Shown here: positions 1 to 10,782 of the stretch, in pieces
Position numbering within the stretch: position 1 is the stretch's first letter
How the letters are laid out: each line of letters starts with the position of its first letter
From: Styela clava
Lineage: Eukaryota > Chordata > Ascidiacea > Stolidobranchia > Styelidae
Direction: 5' to 3'
Assembly: GCF_964204865.1 (NCBI RefSeq)
Contig: NC_135261.1
Coordinates: 1,612,001 to 1,676,000, forward strand
DNA length: 64,000 bases
Position numbers and translations under genes: made by a program
The notes under the pieces: model-generated
What the model was told of the DNA's origin: nothing
Seen by the model: the letters and a program-made list of their open reading frames with translations, nothing else
The model's database searches: none

Positions 1-305
1 GTCAGAAACAATCAAAGATATTTAGTACGAATAAAATAGACATCTTACTGCAAACAGGTAAATTTAAAAAATGAAACAGTAATATTTATATTTTAATATA
101 TATTAAAAATTTGTACCATAAACTATGAGAATAGCTTGTATTTTAATATAGCTAAAATCATCAATTAGAAGGCCTATGAATCCACAGCCCTTTTTAGGAA
201 TATTCAAAACAAGGTCGCGAGAACTCAATAAGAAAACAAAGACAATGATGAGTGAATCTATAGAGACGACAACAAAACACCGAGAGCCATTCACAATATA
301 ACGAG

Positions 306-1385
306 TCAAGATTTTTTATTCTTTCTACTGTTCTCATTCATTTTATACAGCTTATTAGCAAGTTTCATAGCCTTATCAGAACCCTCACAAGCTGTGACCC
401 ATTCTGATGGGATAGAATCCACTCCATAATATGCGCCAGCTATTGCCCCTGCCATACAAGCAACTGTGTCAGAGTCATGGCTCACAGAAGTGGCGTAAAG
501 AACAGTTCTAACCATGCCATTGTAAGTTGATAATGTTGGAACATTGTTAGTTTTTAGTGAGTGTAAGAAAAAGAAAATTGCTGGCGGAACGGCCTGGATA
601 GCTAACACACCCGTACCAAGTTTCGAGACAATTTCTCTTGGTGTAACTTCACTCTCTTTTTCAAGTAATTCCATCACATTTGACATTCCATTTTCAAAAA
701 TTTCCATGTCTTCTTTAATAGGTGTGATTTCTTTAAATTGATCTAATAATTCTTGGCAAAATATTTTAGCATTATCAATTTTTCCCGATGTCATAGCTTT
801 TTCAATTGCAAGCGCTTGTAGTACGGCACCGTTGATTCCTCTTGGGTTTGTGTGGGTTAGCTTAGATTGCGCAACTACCAAGGTTAACATCTCGATAATA
901 TTATCATGATGTAACAAAGCAACTGGTGAAACCCTCATAGCGGAACCGTTTCCATAGGAACCAGAACCACCAAACTGTTCACTTGCTGGTTTATAAACAT
1001 CACCACGGCAACTGTTTTCTTTCAGTTTACTAAAGACTTTCGCAACATGTCTTCCGTAATTCCTTTCTTTTGGCGAAGCAAAAAACGTCTCTGTAAATCG
1101 CTTAGCAACATCTTGTGGCTTATACTTCCTATTTTTAGTCAGCGATTTAGCAAGGTCAAATGTCATGCAGGTGTCATCAGTGTAATGAACAAAACCAGAA
1201 TCAGCTTTTGGTGTTCCCATAGCAACCTTATCTTTGATTGTTTCATAATAAGAGATAACTTTTTCATATGGCAAAACGCTCCAATTAGTTTCAAATTTAG
1301 CTCCCAAACAGTCCCCAAATAAAGCTCCGAGAGAAACTCCTTGGAACCTTGACAGAAGAGACAATTCCAATTCTTGAGTTGCCAT
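306..1385 (-). CDS. ADPRS-like: ARH3-like ADP-ribosylhydrolase (ADPRS family), complete, single exon
   Basis: A 359-residue protein starting at an ATG, close to the length of vertebrate ARH3 (about 363). ARH3 removes ADP-ribose from serine and degrades poly(ADP-ribose) and O-acetyl-ADP-ribose in nucleus, cytosol and mitochondria. Family landmarks are visible: GALFGDCLGAKFE at 20-32 with the glutamate E32; the metal-binding YTDDT at 68-72; the glycine-rich GSYGNGSAMRV at 142-152; LTH at 176-178; and HDSDT at 303-307 leading into MAGAIAGAYYG at 311-321. These match the magnesium ligands and gate glutamate of human ARH3, so catalysis is probably retained. The gene has no introns, whereas vertebrate ADPRS has several. 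No N-terminal mitochondrial targeting peptide is obvious. It could be a retrocopy, but the frame is fully open and all key residues are present, so I treat it as functional. Confidence 0.93.
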   Translation of the reverse strand: MATQELELSLLSRFQGVSLGALFGDCLGAKFETNWSVLPYEKVISYYETIKDKVAMGTPKADSGFVHYTDDTCMTFDLAKSLTKNRKYKPQDVAKRFTETFFASPKERNYGRHVAKVFSKLKENSCRGDVYKPASEQFGGSGSYGNGSAMRVSPVALLHHDNIIEMLTLVVAQSKLTHTNPRGINGAVLQALAIEKAMTSGKIDNAKIFCQELLDQFKEITPIKEDMEIFENGMSNVMELLEKESEVTPREIVSKLGTGVLAIQAVPPAIFFFLHSLKTNNVPTLSTYNGMVRTVLYATSVSHDSDTVACMAGAIAGAYYGVDSIPSEWVTACEGSDKAMKLANKLYKMNENSRKNKKS

Positions 1386-1556
1386 ATTTAAACCAAGATA
1401 ACTAAAAATCTGGCATGAACAGTATGTTTATTTGTCATGTAAATAAAAAATTGACTACATTTAAAAGTTAGATGAATATACATATCCTGTCTTCAACCAC
1501 AGTATACTGCAATAGCACTCGGCCATTCGTAACACAAGCCACAGTACGGCATAGTT

Positions 1557-1699
1557 CTACGATTTCGAGAATAGCCCCACATTGAAAGACATCAATTATA
1601 ACAGTTAGAGCATACCATTCCTTTACAAGACGGTTGATTTACAAGACAGTCTTCGATTCCAAGAATAGCCCCACATTGAAATACATCAATTATAACAAT
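1557..1699. repeat. Short direct repeat, two copies about 94 bp apart
   Basis: The block GAATAGCCCCACATTGAAA, followed by a CATCAATTATAACA-like stretch, occurs from about 1569 and again from about 1663, with similar flanks (ACGATT or TCGATT before each). No coding potential is seen. The surrounding 1386-2225 holds no gene I can support. Confidence 0.7.
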
Positions 1700-1779
1700 A
1701 AGTGCAAACCCCTCTATTTAGGACAGTCTGGGCCTCCATATAGGCAAACCGACACTGCAGAATATAATAAAAGCAAGCG

Positions 1780-1895
1780 CAATCTAAAAACGTTACCATT
1801 GAATTCCTCAGAAAAAAATAGTTCGATTCACCAAAGGAAAAAGTATATTTCCATAGCATTGAGAAAAAAAAACCAACACGATTAATTTAAATCAT
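1780..1895 (+). repeat. Dispersed repeat, copy 1 (pairs with 2991-3130)
   Basis: This stretch shares order and sequence with 2991-3130: CAATCTA, then CATTGAATTCCT, a run of A, TTCGATT or CCGATTT, AAAGGAAAAA, CATAGCATT or CGTAGCATT, and finally GATTAATTTA. The copies are clearly related but diverged. No open frame is shared, so this is probably an old interspersed element of unknown class. Confidence 0.7.
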
Positions 1896-2225
1896 TACCG
1901 GTACCGTATCCGGACAAACATCAGAACATAATGTGATATGGAGTTAAAGTCTAACTAGGCAATTCAAAATATTAAAAAAAACCTTGACATCGCAGTTTCA
2001 GAGCACGAGTTCAATTTTTTCACCTCAAATATGGTACCTATCCTAGAGCTCAACTAATCCAAGATGGATCATCACTGGGACTTAGGTATATAAAATTCAT
2101 AGTTATGTAGTCTAGCTCTCTGCCTCTCTCCCTTGTCACTTTCATTCTTTTACAAAAATCATGACGAGAAATGCGTACTCTACCACACCTAATTTTGCAT
2201 ATTTCTATCCTATTATCATGTCCCT

Positions 2226-2662
2226 CGGGGTGGTCCAAACTGGCGTCACATTCGGAGAGTAATCAAAAAATCGCATTTCGTGTTGTTTCGGCATAAAATT
2301 AATCAGAAAAATCTTTTGACATATTGTCATCACTGATGTCAATGAATTAAATAGTGTTATGGCTAGCTGAGGCAACTTGCAAAATTGAAATTTGAATTAT
2401 GTGCTTGGCAGTCTGAGTTGTTATCTGGCTATCTAACTTATTGGTCGGGAATATATGCTAACAATATGGAAATCAGAGAAAACTAAAAGTTGGATGCGGA
2501 TTCTATTAGCCTAGAATGGCTATGCCTGATGACCATGTGTTTGCACAATAAAAGTGTTTGTTTTGTATTGCACTGTTTACCTATTCTTGGCACTATTGTG
2601 GCCCGTGAACAATGCAAAAATAATTTTGTGGCCCGCGGAGCCGACAACCTTGGACCACCCTG
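2226..2662. mobile_element. Probable hAT-type MITE or element remnant
   Basis: The left end reads CGGGGTGGTCCAAACTGG. The right end, reverse-complemented, reads CAGGGTGGTCCAAGG and carries GTGGCCCGCGGAGCC just inside, a terminal sequence style common in hAT elements. Flanking 8-mers are only weakly similar, so the target duplication is not convincing. There is no transposase inside. Confidence 0.5.
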
Positions 2663-2990
2663 GTCTACCTAATACAAAGTGTCGAATCGTGGAATAGATT
2701 CATCTCCCGACACATTTTGTCATTTTTTCTAATTTTATATTGTCACAATCCATTCTGACAATCTGATCAGAGTACCGGTATAATAAAAGTCAGATGCCTC
2801 GATGACCTGCTACGGTCTTGCATTCCAGTACGGCACACTATACAAATCAGGTTACATTGTCCCGTTTCAGAGAAACCCATTTTACAGATGATCAGACACC
2901 CCTCCTTCGGGAGACGTCTGGACATTGTTGTCCCTCAATGTCGATAATACTACAGTATAATGAAGTTGCGCAAAATACTACAAAAAAGGG

Positions 2991-3130
2991 CAATCTAGTA
3001 ACGTCATCATTGAATTCCTTGGGAAAAAATAATCCGATTTACCGGAGGAAAAAAATTTTTACCGTAGCATTAGAGTTTTCAGCAAAAAACGGCAATTTTG
3101 GTCATGTGACGGCCGCGATTAATTTAGATT
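2991..3130 (+). repeat. Dispersed repeat, copy 2 (pairs with 1780-1895)
   Basis: Second diverged copy of the repeat described at 1780-1895, same orientation, about 1.2 kb downstream. It is slightly longer because of an extra segment before the GATTAATTTA end. Confidence 0.7.
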
Positions 3131-3313
3131 ATTATTGAGACAAGCATGGCGTGATATGAAGCATCTGTCGTGGTCCCAGACGCCCCTCGTTTGTGAGACA
3201 CATGGAGTGTTTGTTTTATTGATCCAAATGGAGGGAAATTCTTGGAATATGGATAGTGTGCTGTACTGCATTCCGGCACCTGTACGGTACCGGTACAGAT
3301 CAATCGTGTACGG

Positions 3314-3640
3314 CAGTGGTGTGCAAACTGCGGCCCGCAAGGTAATATTAAGCGGCCCGTGGAGAAGTGCCAATTTTGAATGGTGCGCCCACGAAACAAG
3401 TTTTTAGTTTGGTGATTCTGGCACGTGCGAGCAATTCCAATTACTTTGCGTGGCAAATCCTGTACCAGTACCGGTACGGTACCGTACCCGAGTACCACAG
3501 TCATATTAGCAAAACTAGCTGGCAAAAACATTTTTTGTGCATGAAACTACTATAAATTATGTCCTAAACAAAAGTGCGGCCCGCGGCTTCACCCAATTAC
3601 TTGAATCTGGCCCTCCTGTAATAAAGGTTGCACACTCCTG
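3314..3640. mobile_element. hAT MITE, 327 bp, with near-perfect 8-bp target duplication
   Basis: The left terminus is CAGTGGTGTGCAAACTGCGG and the reverse complement of the right terminus is CAGGAGTGTGCAACCTTTAT, an imperfect terminal inverted repeat. Flanking 8-mers are GTGTACGG (3306-3313) and GTGTACTG (3641-3648), matching at seven of eight positions, as expected for an aged hAT insertion. GCGGCCCGC motifs sit near both ends. No coding sequence is present. Confidence 0.8.
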
Positions 3641-3754
3641 GTGTACTGGTGTACCGGTACCGTACCGTACGGTACCAGTCTGCCAGTGGGGAGGCGGACA
3701 ACTCGACTACAGCCTACCAGTGTACCGTATTTCTATAAAATTTCAATTATGTTT

Positions 3755-4203
3755 TTAACTCCATCTATAATCAGCTTGACAATATATTTTTTTATAAAAG
3801 TTTATTTTTACTGTTCACTCCCATTTATAAATTTGATCAATTTGGCAGTGGCAATCGTGATAAATTTATTAATATGGTGTGGCAAGTAATTTTTATTTAT
3901 TTATTTTTTATTAACTACCAGTATGTAATTTTTCATGTTCCCTTTACTTAATAACTTCTATATGGTTGTGTGTGTGGGTGCGTGTGAGCGTGTGTGAAAT
4001 ATTTCAATTATTTTAGGTGAGTGAACACGTACCACATCTTCTTGGCAAAACCTTCCATCTTATATTCATTCTGTACGTTTTAAACCTTATCTAAGGTTTT
4101 GTTCGCTCTCCTGATTTCATAATCAGTTTTTATTTATTTATTTTTAGCATTCATTTTATTGTTTCGCTGATTATGGAGTCGAAATAAACTTATACTTATA
4201 CAT
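3755..4203 (+). mobile_element. LINE 3' end (tail family 1, 5'-truncated copy)
   Basis: This segment is the inverted counterpart of 17326-17805: both contain the GGCAGTGGCAA-like segment, GTGTGGCAA, a GTGTGTGxGTG run, GTGAGTxAACACGTACCA, an AAACCTTA..TAAGGTTT hairpin (4082-4099) and end in GAGTCGAAATAAACTTATA. The terminal ATACTTATAC microsatellite is typical of a LINE 3' tail. It belongs to the family of LINE D at 18.9-23.1 kb, which has this sequence as its 3' end. No coding part remains. Confidence 0.75.
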
Positions 4204-5765
4204 ATTCTTGCGGAAATAAAATATCTCACTCTCTATAACTGCACCGTCATAATTATGGGATGGTTGAGCTAACATTATTCACCGGAAATACGTACGTCTG
4301 CTGGAAAGTGAAGTCATGACGTATTTTGCGCAGATGTATCTTCATGAAAAAAAAACGAAAACTTTAATGTTATTAGTTAGGGTAAAACAGCCATCGAATA
4401 GTTAAATTGTAAAAACGATAGGACAAATCAAGGCGTACCCCAGACAGACTGGATTCCACATTCCACCAAAGTGAAAATAGTCACTATAGTCACTTTGGAT
4501 TCCATGGAAGGTGCACGTCCGAGGGCGCTAGCGCTCCGCAAAAATGCACGCGAGCGAATTCAATTTTGCACGCCGAAAATTTAAAATTGCTCACCAATGT
4601 AAATCGGTTTAAATGGTTTTTAAATCAATAATCCAGTAATATAAAGATGCCAAAAAGTTATAACTCTACAATTGTCGACTAATACTAGCTTGCAAGATTT
4701 GGCCTGATTGAAAAATGCGAACCAAAAAAGACCATATCGTGTTGAATGATAGGAATCCCGTGAGAATAGTTATGGGCGAAAAGATCGCCTCCCCACCGAC
4801 GCTGGCCAGGTACGGCTCTGAATTAGCATATTATTTATACAACAATTTTATACGGATGTACTGAACAGTACCGGTAGCTAAAGTCGCACAAACACTCTCA
4901 AATATTGTTGCTTTTTCAGTTGTGAAGTTATGTTAATATAGGCTATAAAAAATTCAGATTTTTCAAGTTTTTTTTTATTAAATAACCACAGGTGTTGACA
5001 CAGCAAACTGACGCAAAGACACGATATCCATTTTATTAAAATATCGCGATCCATCGAACCTAAGTTTCGGCAAACGCCTTCATCATGGTAATGTATTTAT
5101 TTGTGAAGACCATTTTCATACAAAAGAAATTCATAAGTATTCTACGTTTGTTTCATTTTATACAGATGATTGTATTTTTTCTTTCCCAGGTATAACAATA
5201 ACAATGAATCGACGCCGCTTTCTATATATATTAGTTAAATACATTATACATTTGTTATTTAATAAAGGTTTTGTTTTTTTGTAGCGTCAATAAAATCGTG
5301 GCTTCTTCCTGGATCACTTCCAAGTCTGAAAATACCCGAAAAAAAACTTTCGCATCAAAAACCAATGGCAAGAAGAAATTTAGTTAGGAGACCCGCAGAA
5401 TCACGCAGAATTTCTAATTATTTCCGAACTCTGTCCATCTTTTAAGAAAGAGTTGTCCCCTTCATATTTGAATCAGTCAAATCATCAAATTCATGCTGAA
5501 TAATTCGAATTACACAACAGACACAATCTTAGAAATTAATGAAGATCTAACCATATCTTTATATTTACACGGCATTTCAGTCCCGAAAATCTGTTATTGG
5601 ATAATATATGTATAAAAACTATGCCCATTGAAGAGTGCCTAAAAATTATATATATCTGAACTTCATTTGTGCAAGGGATATGAAAACGTTAATAAGCCAT
5701 GCAATTGGATTCCGTGCCCAATTTATTCAAAACAAATTCATCCCACATACAAGGTGAGTCTTTAG
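4204..5765. other. No gene recognised
   Basis: About 1.5 kb of AT-rich sequence with no substantial reading frame, no terminal-repeat pair and no splice-flanked frame I could support. Confidence 0.6.
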
Positions 5766-5983
5766 CAGTGGCGGCGCGTGGTCATTTTGACAACCGGGGC
5801 AAGCTACTGCGGGATCAAGTCACCCCCATCTACGGGGACAGGATGAGCGCTGTAAGTTCTCCCATCATTTTATGAGTATAAAAACCATTCCATCGGTAAC
5901 AACCAATCGGCAAAAGCGACAATTTTTAACGATAAGAAAGTGTCTTCAAAACCGGTCCAAGTCAAGGAATTAATAAATATAGA

Positions 5984-6105
5984 CATAGTTTATTTTGAAG
6001 GCAATATTTACCCAGATAAATACAATGACATATTAACAGAAACTTCGGGAAAGCAGACAAAACCTAAAATAAGGTTTAAAACGTTACTATGAAGAAAGGA
6101 AAGGT
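5984..6105 (-). mobile_element. Short LINE 3' end fragment (tail family 1)
   Basis: Read on the minus strand, the sequence ends in CTTCAAAATAAACTATGTC and carries an AAACCT..AGGTTT hairpin at 6060-6077 next to AAGCAGACAAAACC, the same arrangement seen at 4082-4099, 17428-17445 and 63824-63841. It lies in the 3' untranslated part of the old hAT gene. Confidence 0.55.
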
Positions 6106-6161
6106 AATGCAAAGATAAGGACATGCGTCGCTCACTCATAGATATATATGCTGTTAGACTT

Positions 6162-6856
6162 CTACTGCTTGAACATATATGCAACACGCCGCGCTTTCTT
6201 GGAAGAAAAATGCTCAATAACGCGCTGATTAAAATCATGCATCCCAGAAATAACGTCTCTGTGAATGGATAAAACAGCCAAGGAATTTAATCTATCTTGC
6301 TTCATTGTGTTTCTGAGATACGTTTTAATACGCTTCAGCGTGCTGAATGTTCGCTCTGCGTCGGCGGAAGAAATAGGCGTCGTCAAAATGATGTCCAGAA
6401 ATTTTGCAGACGCCGCAAAGGTAGTTACTAGAGTGTTATCTATGAGGAACCCATAGAGCGCGCAAGTTGATGTGATGTTCAAAAAAGTTTGATTGGTGTA
6501 TATACATCGCAATTCATTTTCCAATTTACCCACGTTTATCATGGGGTAAAATTTGGAGACAGTAGCCAACAAATGGATGGGAAATTGACGTGCAAATTTT
6601 GAAAAATTTTTGGGGTTCATCAAAGAGAACGCGGCAAGGTGTTCAGTGCGCAGACGATCGCCTATTTGATTCACCAGAATGTCACAGCATTCCTTTGCAG
6701 ACAAAATCAAACGCTGCGTTGTTTGCCCGCGGCGTAAAGAAGCACTCCATGTGTCGTCGTATTTTATTGTTTCCCGGATACGAGATACAGCATCGCAGAA
6801 GTCTGAAATACACGACTGCACAGACGCTCCATCCATTAGCCTTGACTGCAATACGC
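6162..6856 (-). pseudogene. TTF-type hAT transposase, C-terminal part (dimerisation domain)
   Basis: An open frame of about 229 codons contains the hAT C-terminal dimerisation signature: SSADAERTFSTLKRIKTYLRNTM followed by DRLNSLAVLSIHRDV. This helps assemble the transposase that excises and inserts hAT DNA. It resembles the DUF4371/ZMYM1-like hAT class. Its upstream part is cut at 6856 by the younger hAT insertion and resumes at 9472, where there is one stop or frameshift at the junction region. The protein cannot be made from this locus, so it is a pseudogene fragment despite the open frame. Confidence 0.85.
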
Positions 6857-6864
6857 CCTATAAT

Positions 6865-9463
6865 CAGGGTTGCCATACCGTGCTTATTTCTAAGATTTGT
6901 GCTTATTTTCTAGCGCGTGTCTTATAAAGTAACGATGTGCTTATTTCTAAGAAAAGTGCTTATTTTTGAGTTACGTGCTTATTTTGTCTTAGAAACATGG
7001 ATGACTCGTTCATGTTTTGCGTACAAAGCTTCCGTAGAAACGAGGGACCATGTCTTTTCATCATACGCAATGCATTCTCACGCTTCGCTACGTTATTATT
7101 GTGACGTAACAATTAACTACGTTCCACTTCACGTCTCGCTCACTCAGCGGGAACTGTTTCTGTGAATGGTAGGGTTTGTGGTATATCCAGACGAACACAC
7201 AGTTACAATAGACCTTGCTTATCTTTATAGAGACAATGAGTAAGCGTAAGCATGAGTACCGTTACGAATATGAGAAGGAATTTGCTAATGTGAAACAAAG
7301 CCGAAAGGGTAAGAGCTATGCTCACTGCTGCTATTGCGACAGCGATATCAACCTAGAGGCCATGGGAAAAACAGCCATTAGTGCCCACAATACTACAACA
7401 AAACACAAGAATTTTGCAAGAAGGATTGTAGGAAATCATAGTATGAAAACCTTTTTTACAAGCAAAACCTTGCCGACAAAAATAGACTACCAAGTGGCGG
7501 CTTCTGAGGGTGCTTGGGCATTTCATACTGCAAAACACCAGCAATCATTTCTTTCCAACGACTGCACCACGCAACTAATCAAAACGATCTTTCCTGATTC
7601 CGAGATCGTTAAACAAAGTCTACAGCCATTGTCACAGGAGTTCTTGCTCCATATGCTCATAAAAAAATGCTGTCAGAACTCGGAGATCAGCCATTTTCAA
7701 TATCCGTTGATGCCTCCAACCACAACGAAGTGAAACTTTTTCCTTTGGTCATCCGATTTTTTAGCTCCAGAGTTGGAGTTAGGGTGCGTATTCTCGACCT
7801 GCGATCGATGCCCTGCGAGTCCTCTGAACAGATAATGAACTTTATTGTTTCTTCTCTTGAGGAAAATGGCCTTGAGTTGGAAAAGGTGACATCCTTCTGT
7901 GCTGACAATGCAGTAGTAAACTTTGGAGGTTGCAAAAAAAAGTTCAATCGTCTAAAAGAACGAACTTCTGCACGGCTGATCCCAATTGGCTGCCCAGCAC
8001 ATATTTTGCATAATGCGGCCGAAAGGCTCCCAGTCGACATTGAAACAATTGTACTTAAAATATGTAGTCACTTCAAAAGCCAAACTGCCAGAGCGGAGAG
8101 TCTTAAGCAATTCTGCTCTCAACTTGAAGCCCAGTACACAGCTCTACCTACTCACACGCCAACGCGGTGGACTACATTAGACAATGTGGTGGAAAAGATC
8201 ATAGATATTTGGGAACCACTCAAACATCATTTTTTGTCATTAAAGTGTCCGCCTCGAATTCTTGAAGAATTTTTTAAATCAGAACAATCGCTGATTATTA
8301 TAACCTTCCTTCACAGCGCTCTGCTAGTTTTCAAGAAGCCACTATTACTATTACAAAAAACAACTGCATTATTTCCTCAATTGGCTGATATAATCGATTC
8401 GTTCAAGGACGCAAGTTCTGAGTTTTATGGGGCAACAACAGCTGAATTGTTAAAAGGGCTCAAGAATGACCATGCTGAGATGCTTAAATCAAGGTTTCAA
8501 GAGTTTTACACAATCACTATGGATTACATTGATAAGTGGTATCGACCAGAAGAGCACCCAGGTAACTTAGACTGGACATTGCTGAGAAATCGGAAAGTGA
8601 AATACGAAGAAGTATTAGAAATGGCTAAACAAATTGATCCCCATATAGCGATGGCAGATGAGTTGTTTGATGAGGTATCAGCTCTCAACAGCCTACTGGA
8701 AAATATTCCTGATGATGTGTTCGACAAGGATGATCCAGAGAAGAAGTGGATGAATATTTTATCTGAAACCGATTATCTACCGCTAATATACAAGCTAGTC
8801 AGCATCGTATTTTCTATCCCTGTTAGCAATGCCTTCGTGGAGCGGGTATTTTCTCTTGTATCAGCGCAATGGACCAATGAAAGAAACCGTCTACGCGAAC
8901 AAGCTGTCAGAGCCCTGATACAAGTTAGGGTAAATTTAGAAGATTTCAGTTGTCCTGAAATGCACAACCTAATTTCCAGTGACCAGAGACTGCTGAAACA
9001 AATTGTTGGTGGCAATAAATATAAATGATTTGACCGGTGTTCAGCTCAATAAAGTTGATATTTAAAATTATGTGTTTATGTTATTTAGAAATTCATTTGT
9101 TACCTACATTTTGGGTTAGATGGCTGCGCAGACGCCCTTTGAGTTGTTGTTTCCTGTGCAAGATGTAGAATGCTGGATGCTTATTGTGTGTACCTACCTT
9201 TCTGTAGCTTATTACATTTTAGAGGTTGCGTTTGGCTGTTATTTCGTGGTTTTCCATGGCTTTGCGCGATTTCGGGACTGCATGCAACCTTGTTCAAAGC
9301 GAATTCGAATAATAAAAAAAATAATAATAATAAAAAAGTTGAAGTGCGGAAGAGACTTGTGTATGATTCCTTCCTCATTCTCATTCTGCGTTTCTGCCGT
9401 TGTTAAGTTCACCCCCCCCCCCCCCCCGTGCTTATTTTTGGCTCCAGGCCGATGGCAACCCTG
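6865..9463 (+). mobile_element. hAT transposon with perfect 8-bp target duplication
   Basis: Terminal inverted repeats begin CAGGGTTGCCAT at both ends (6865 onward, and the reverse complement of the sequence ending at 9463). Exact 8-bp duplications CCTATAAT flank it at 6857-6864 and 9464-9471. The interior carries a BED-finger transposase at 7236-9028. GTGCTTATTTCTA-like subterminal motifs recur near the left end and once at the right end, next to a 15-bp poly-C run. It is inserted into the older minus-strand hAT transposase. Confidence 0.95.
7236..9028 (+). pseudogene. BED-finger hAT transposase, one frameshift
   Basis: The gene starts at ATG 7236 (MSKRKHEYRYEYEKEF). The N-terminus has a BED-type zinc finger with CCYCDSD and a later H..H pair. 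The main frame (7667-9028) has an RNase H-like core beginning FSISVDASNH, a CADNAVVNFGG segment, CPAHILHNAA, PTRWTTLDNV, and a C-terminal dimerisation block VSNAFVERVFSLVSAQWTNERNRL. The N-terminal and main frames are out of phase: homology switches near 7605-7616, where STAIVTGVLAPYAH is read in the second frame, consistent with a single small indel. A sequencing error cannot be excluded. The element otherwise looks young. Confidence 0.88.
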
Positions 9464-9471
9464 CCTATAAT

Positions 9472-9718
9472 ACATCCACGTGATAGAATATTGTGGAGAA
9501 AAAAGGCGAGAAAAAATGAAAACTCACCATCTTCTAGCAGACGCTTTAAACCTGCCGCCTCCCTCACAGAGCGTTCGTCCAGACCGGAGAGCTCTGAATG
9601 CCATTGAAACACTCAATGAGCACAAACCTAATTTCGGACACGCCCTGCACCACGCGTGATTGGAAGTTCCAACGTGTTGGTGCACAAGCTGGGAGACGGC
9701 GGCTACATCATCATCATT
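9472..9718 (-). pseudogene. TTF-type hAT transposase, middle part
   Basis: On the minus strand the frame reads SRRLPACAPTRWNFQSRVV, then ..ECFNGIQSSPVW, followed after a frameshift by DERSVREAAGLKRLLEDGEF and FFLAFFLHNIL. The PTRWNF motif and the LLEDGEFSFFL stretch are typical of TTF-type hAT transposases between the RNase H insertion and the C-terminal domain. It is collinear with 30345-31474 upstream and 6162-6856 downstream. At least one frameshift near 9590 and a stop near 9480 mark it as decayed. Confidence 0.8.
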
Positions 9719-9796
9719 ATTCGCTATTTGATTAAGAGTACGGTTGCAATAAACGCACTGTTTGATTAAGGATAATATAATGTAGACTTGTAGAGT

Positions 9797-10701
9797 ATGG
9801 ATTCTTCCAAGCGTCCAATTCCTGATTCGCCAAGTACATCACAGGAGGAAGATAGCGCACTAATGGCGGTTATAACAAGCACTATTCTTCGCCAAGTACT
9901 GATACAATTGCCATCAATGATTGTTTGACCACCAAAACAACACCATCCAGTCCATCGGATCTTTCAAGAGTTGCCGAGTCTAGTTTTCAACACATTCTGA
10001 GTTCACTAGACTCCTCATTGAAAGATATGAGAAGCGAACTCAGTGTGATTGCTAAAGCTCAGAGTGACCTCAGGGACAGCCAAAAATTCTTATCAGATAA
10101 ATTCGACTCGATTAATAAATCTCTTAAATCCACACAAGATATGGTGAAAAAACAGCAGAAAAAGATTAAAGATCTAGAAGAACTCGTGGAAGACCTTGAG
10201 GATGAATGCGACCACCTGGAAGACCGTGTTGAAAACCAAGAGAGAAGATCACGATTGGAATGTCTCGAGTTCCACGGTATAGCTTATAATAATAACGAAA
10301 ACACCGACCTGCTTGTATGTAAACTGTCAAAGATCATTGGAGTGAACATTACCACCGCAGATATCTACAACTCACATAGACTAGCACATGATAACTCAGA
10401 TAAACCTTCTGCCATAATTGCTCGCTTCACCTCTAGGAGAGTCCGAACCAACATAATTACAAATAGAAAAAAACTGAGAACAGCAAAAGACCCTAATAAA
10501 TTCTTCAACTTCTCCAAAATTTTCATTGCGGAGAACTTAACGAAAACAGCTAGATCGCTTTATTTTCAATCAAGGGAACTAAAAAGACAATGTGGATACA
10601 AATACCTTTGGACTAACAATGGGAGAATTTTTGTCAAGAAAAACGATGACACGAAAACAAGACAAATCAGAAATGAGAATGACCTAGCATTCATCAAATA
10701 G
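9797..10701 (+). pseudogene. LINE ORF1 protein (coiled coil, nucleic-acid chaperone type)
   Basis: The ATG at 9797 begins MDSSKRPIPDSPSTSQEED; a frameshift near 9860-9880 leads into the long frame that runs to 10701. That frame has a heptad-rich coiled coil (about codons 35-105, KKQQKKIKDLEELVEDLEDE), then ERRSRLECLEFHGI and a basic C-terminal half. This is the layout of ORF1p-like RNA-binding proteins of CR1/L2/Jockey LINEs, which coat the element RNA. No zinc knuckles are seen. ORF2 starts 81 bp downstream. Confidence 0.75.
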
Positions 10702-10782
10702 GTCAGTTGCAATAATATTTTATTACTCGCATCTTCTTATATTGATTCTCTATAAATTCATGATGTTATTCTCTTAACGTAA

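Noticed and set aside
103-309. Minus-strand open frame of 68 codons downstream of the ARH3-type gene
   Set aside because: Low complexity, overlaps the end of a real gene, no family features.
3119-3555. Several overlapping frames on both strands
   Set aside because: They fall inside and beside the 3314-3640 MITE and reflect its GC-rich ends.
9410-9427. The 15-bp poly-C run as a functional motif
   Set aside because: Simple homopolymer; no partner or context suggests a role.
9409-9612. A frame ending in a glycine run on the minus strand
   Set aside because: The glycines come from the poly-C tract of the inserted hAT; only the part upstream of 9472 belongs to the old hAT gene.
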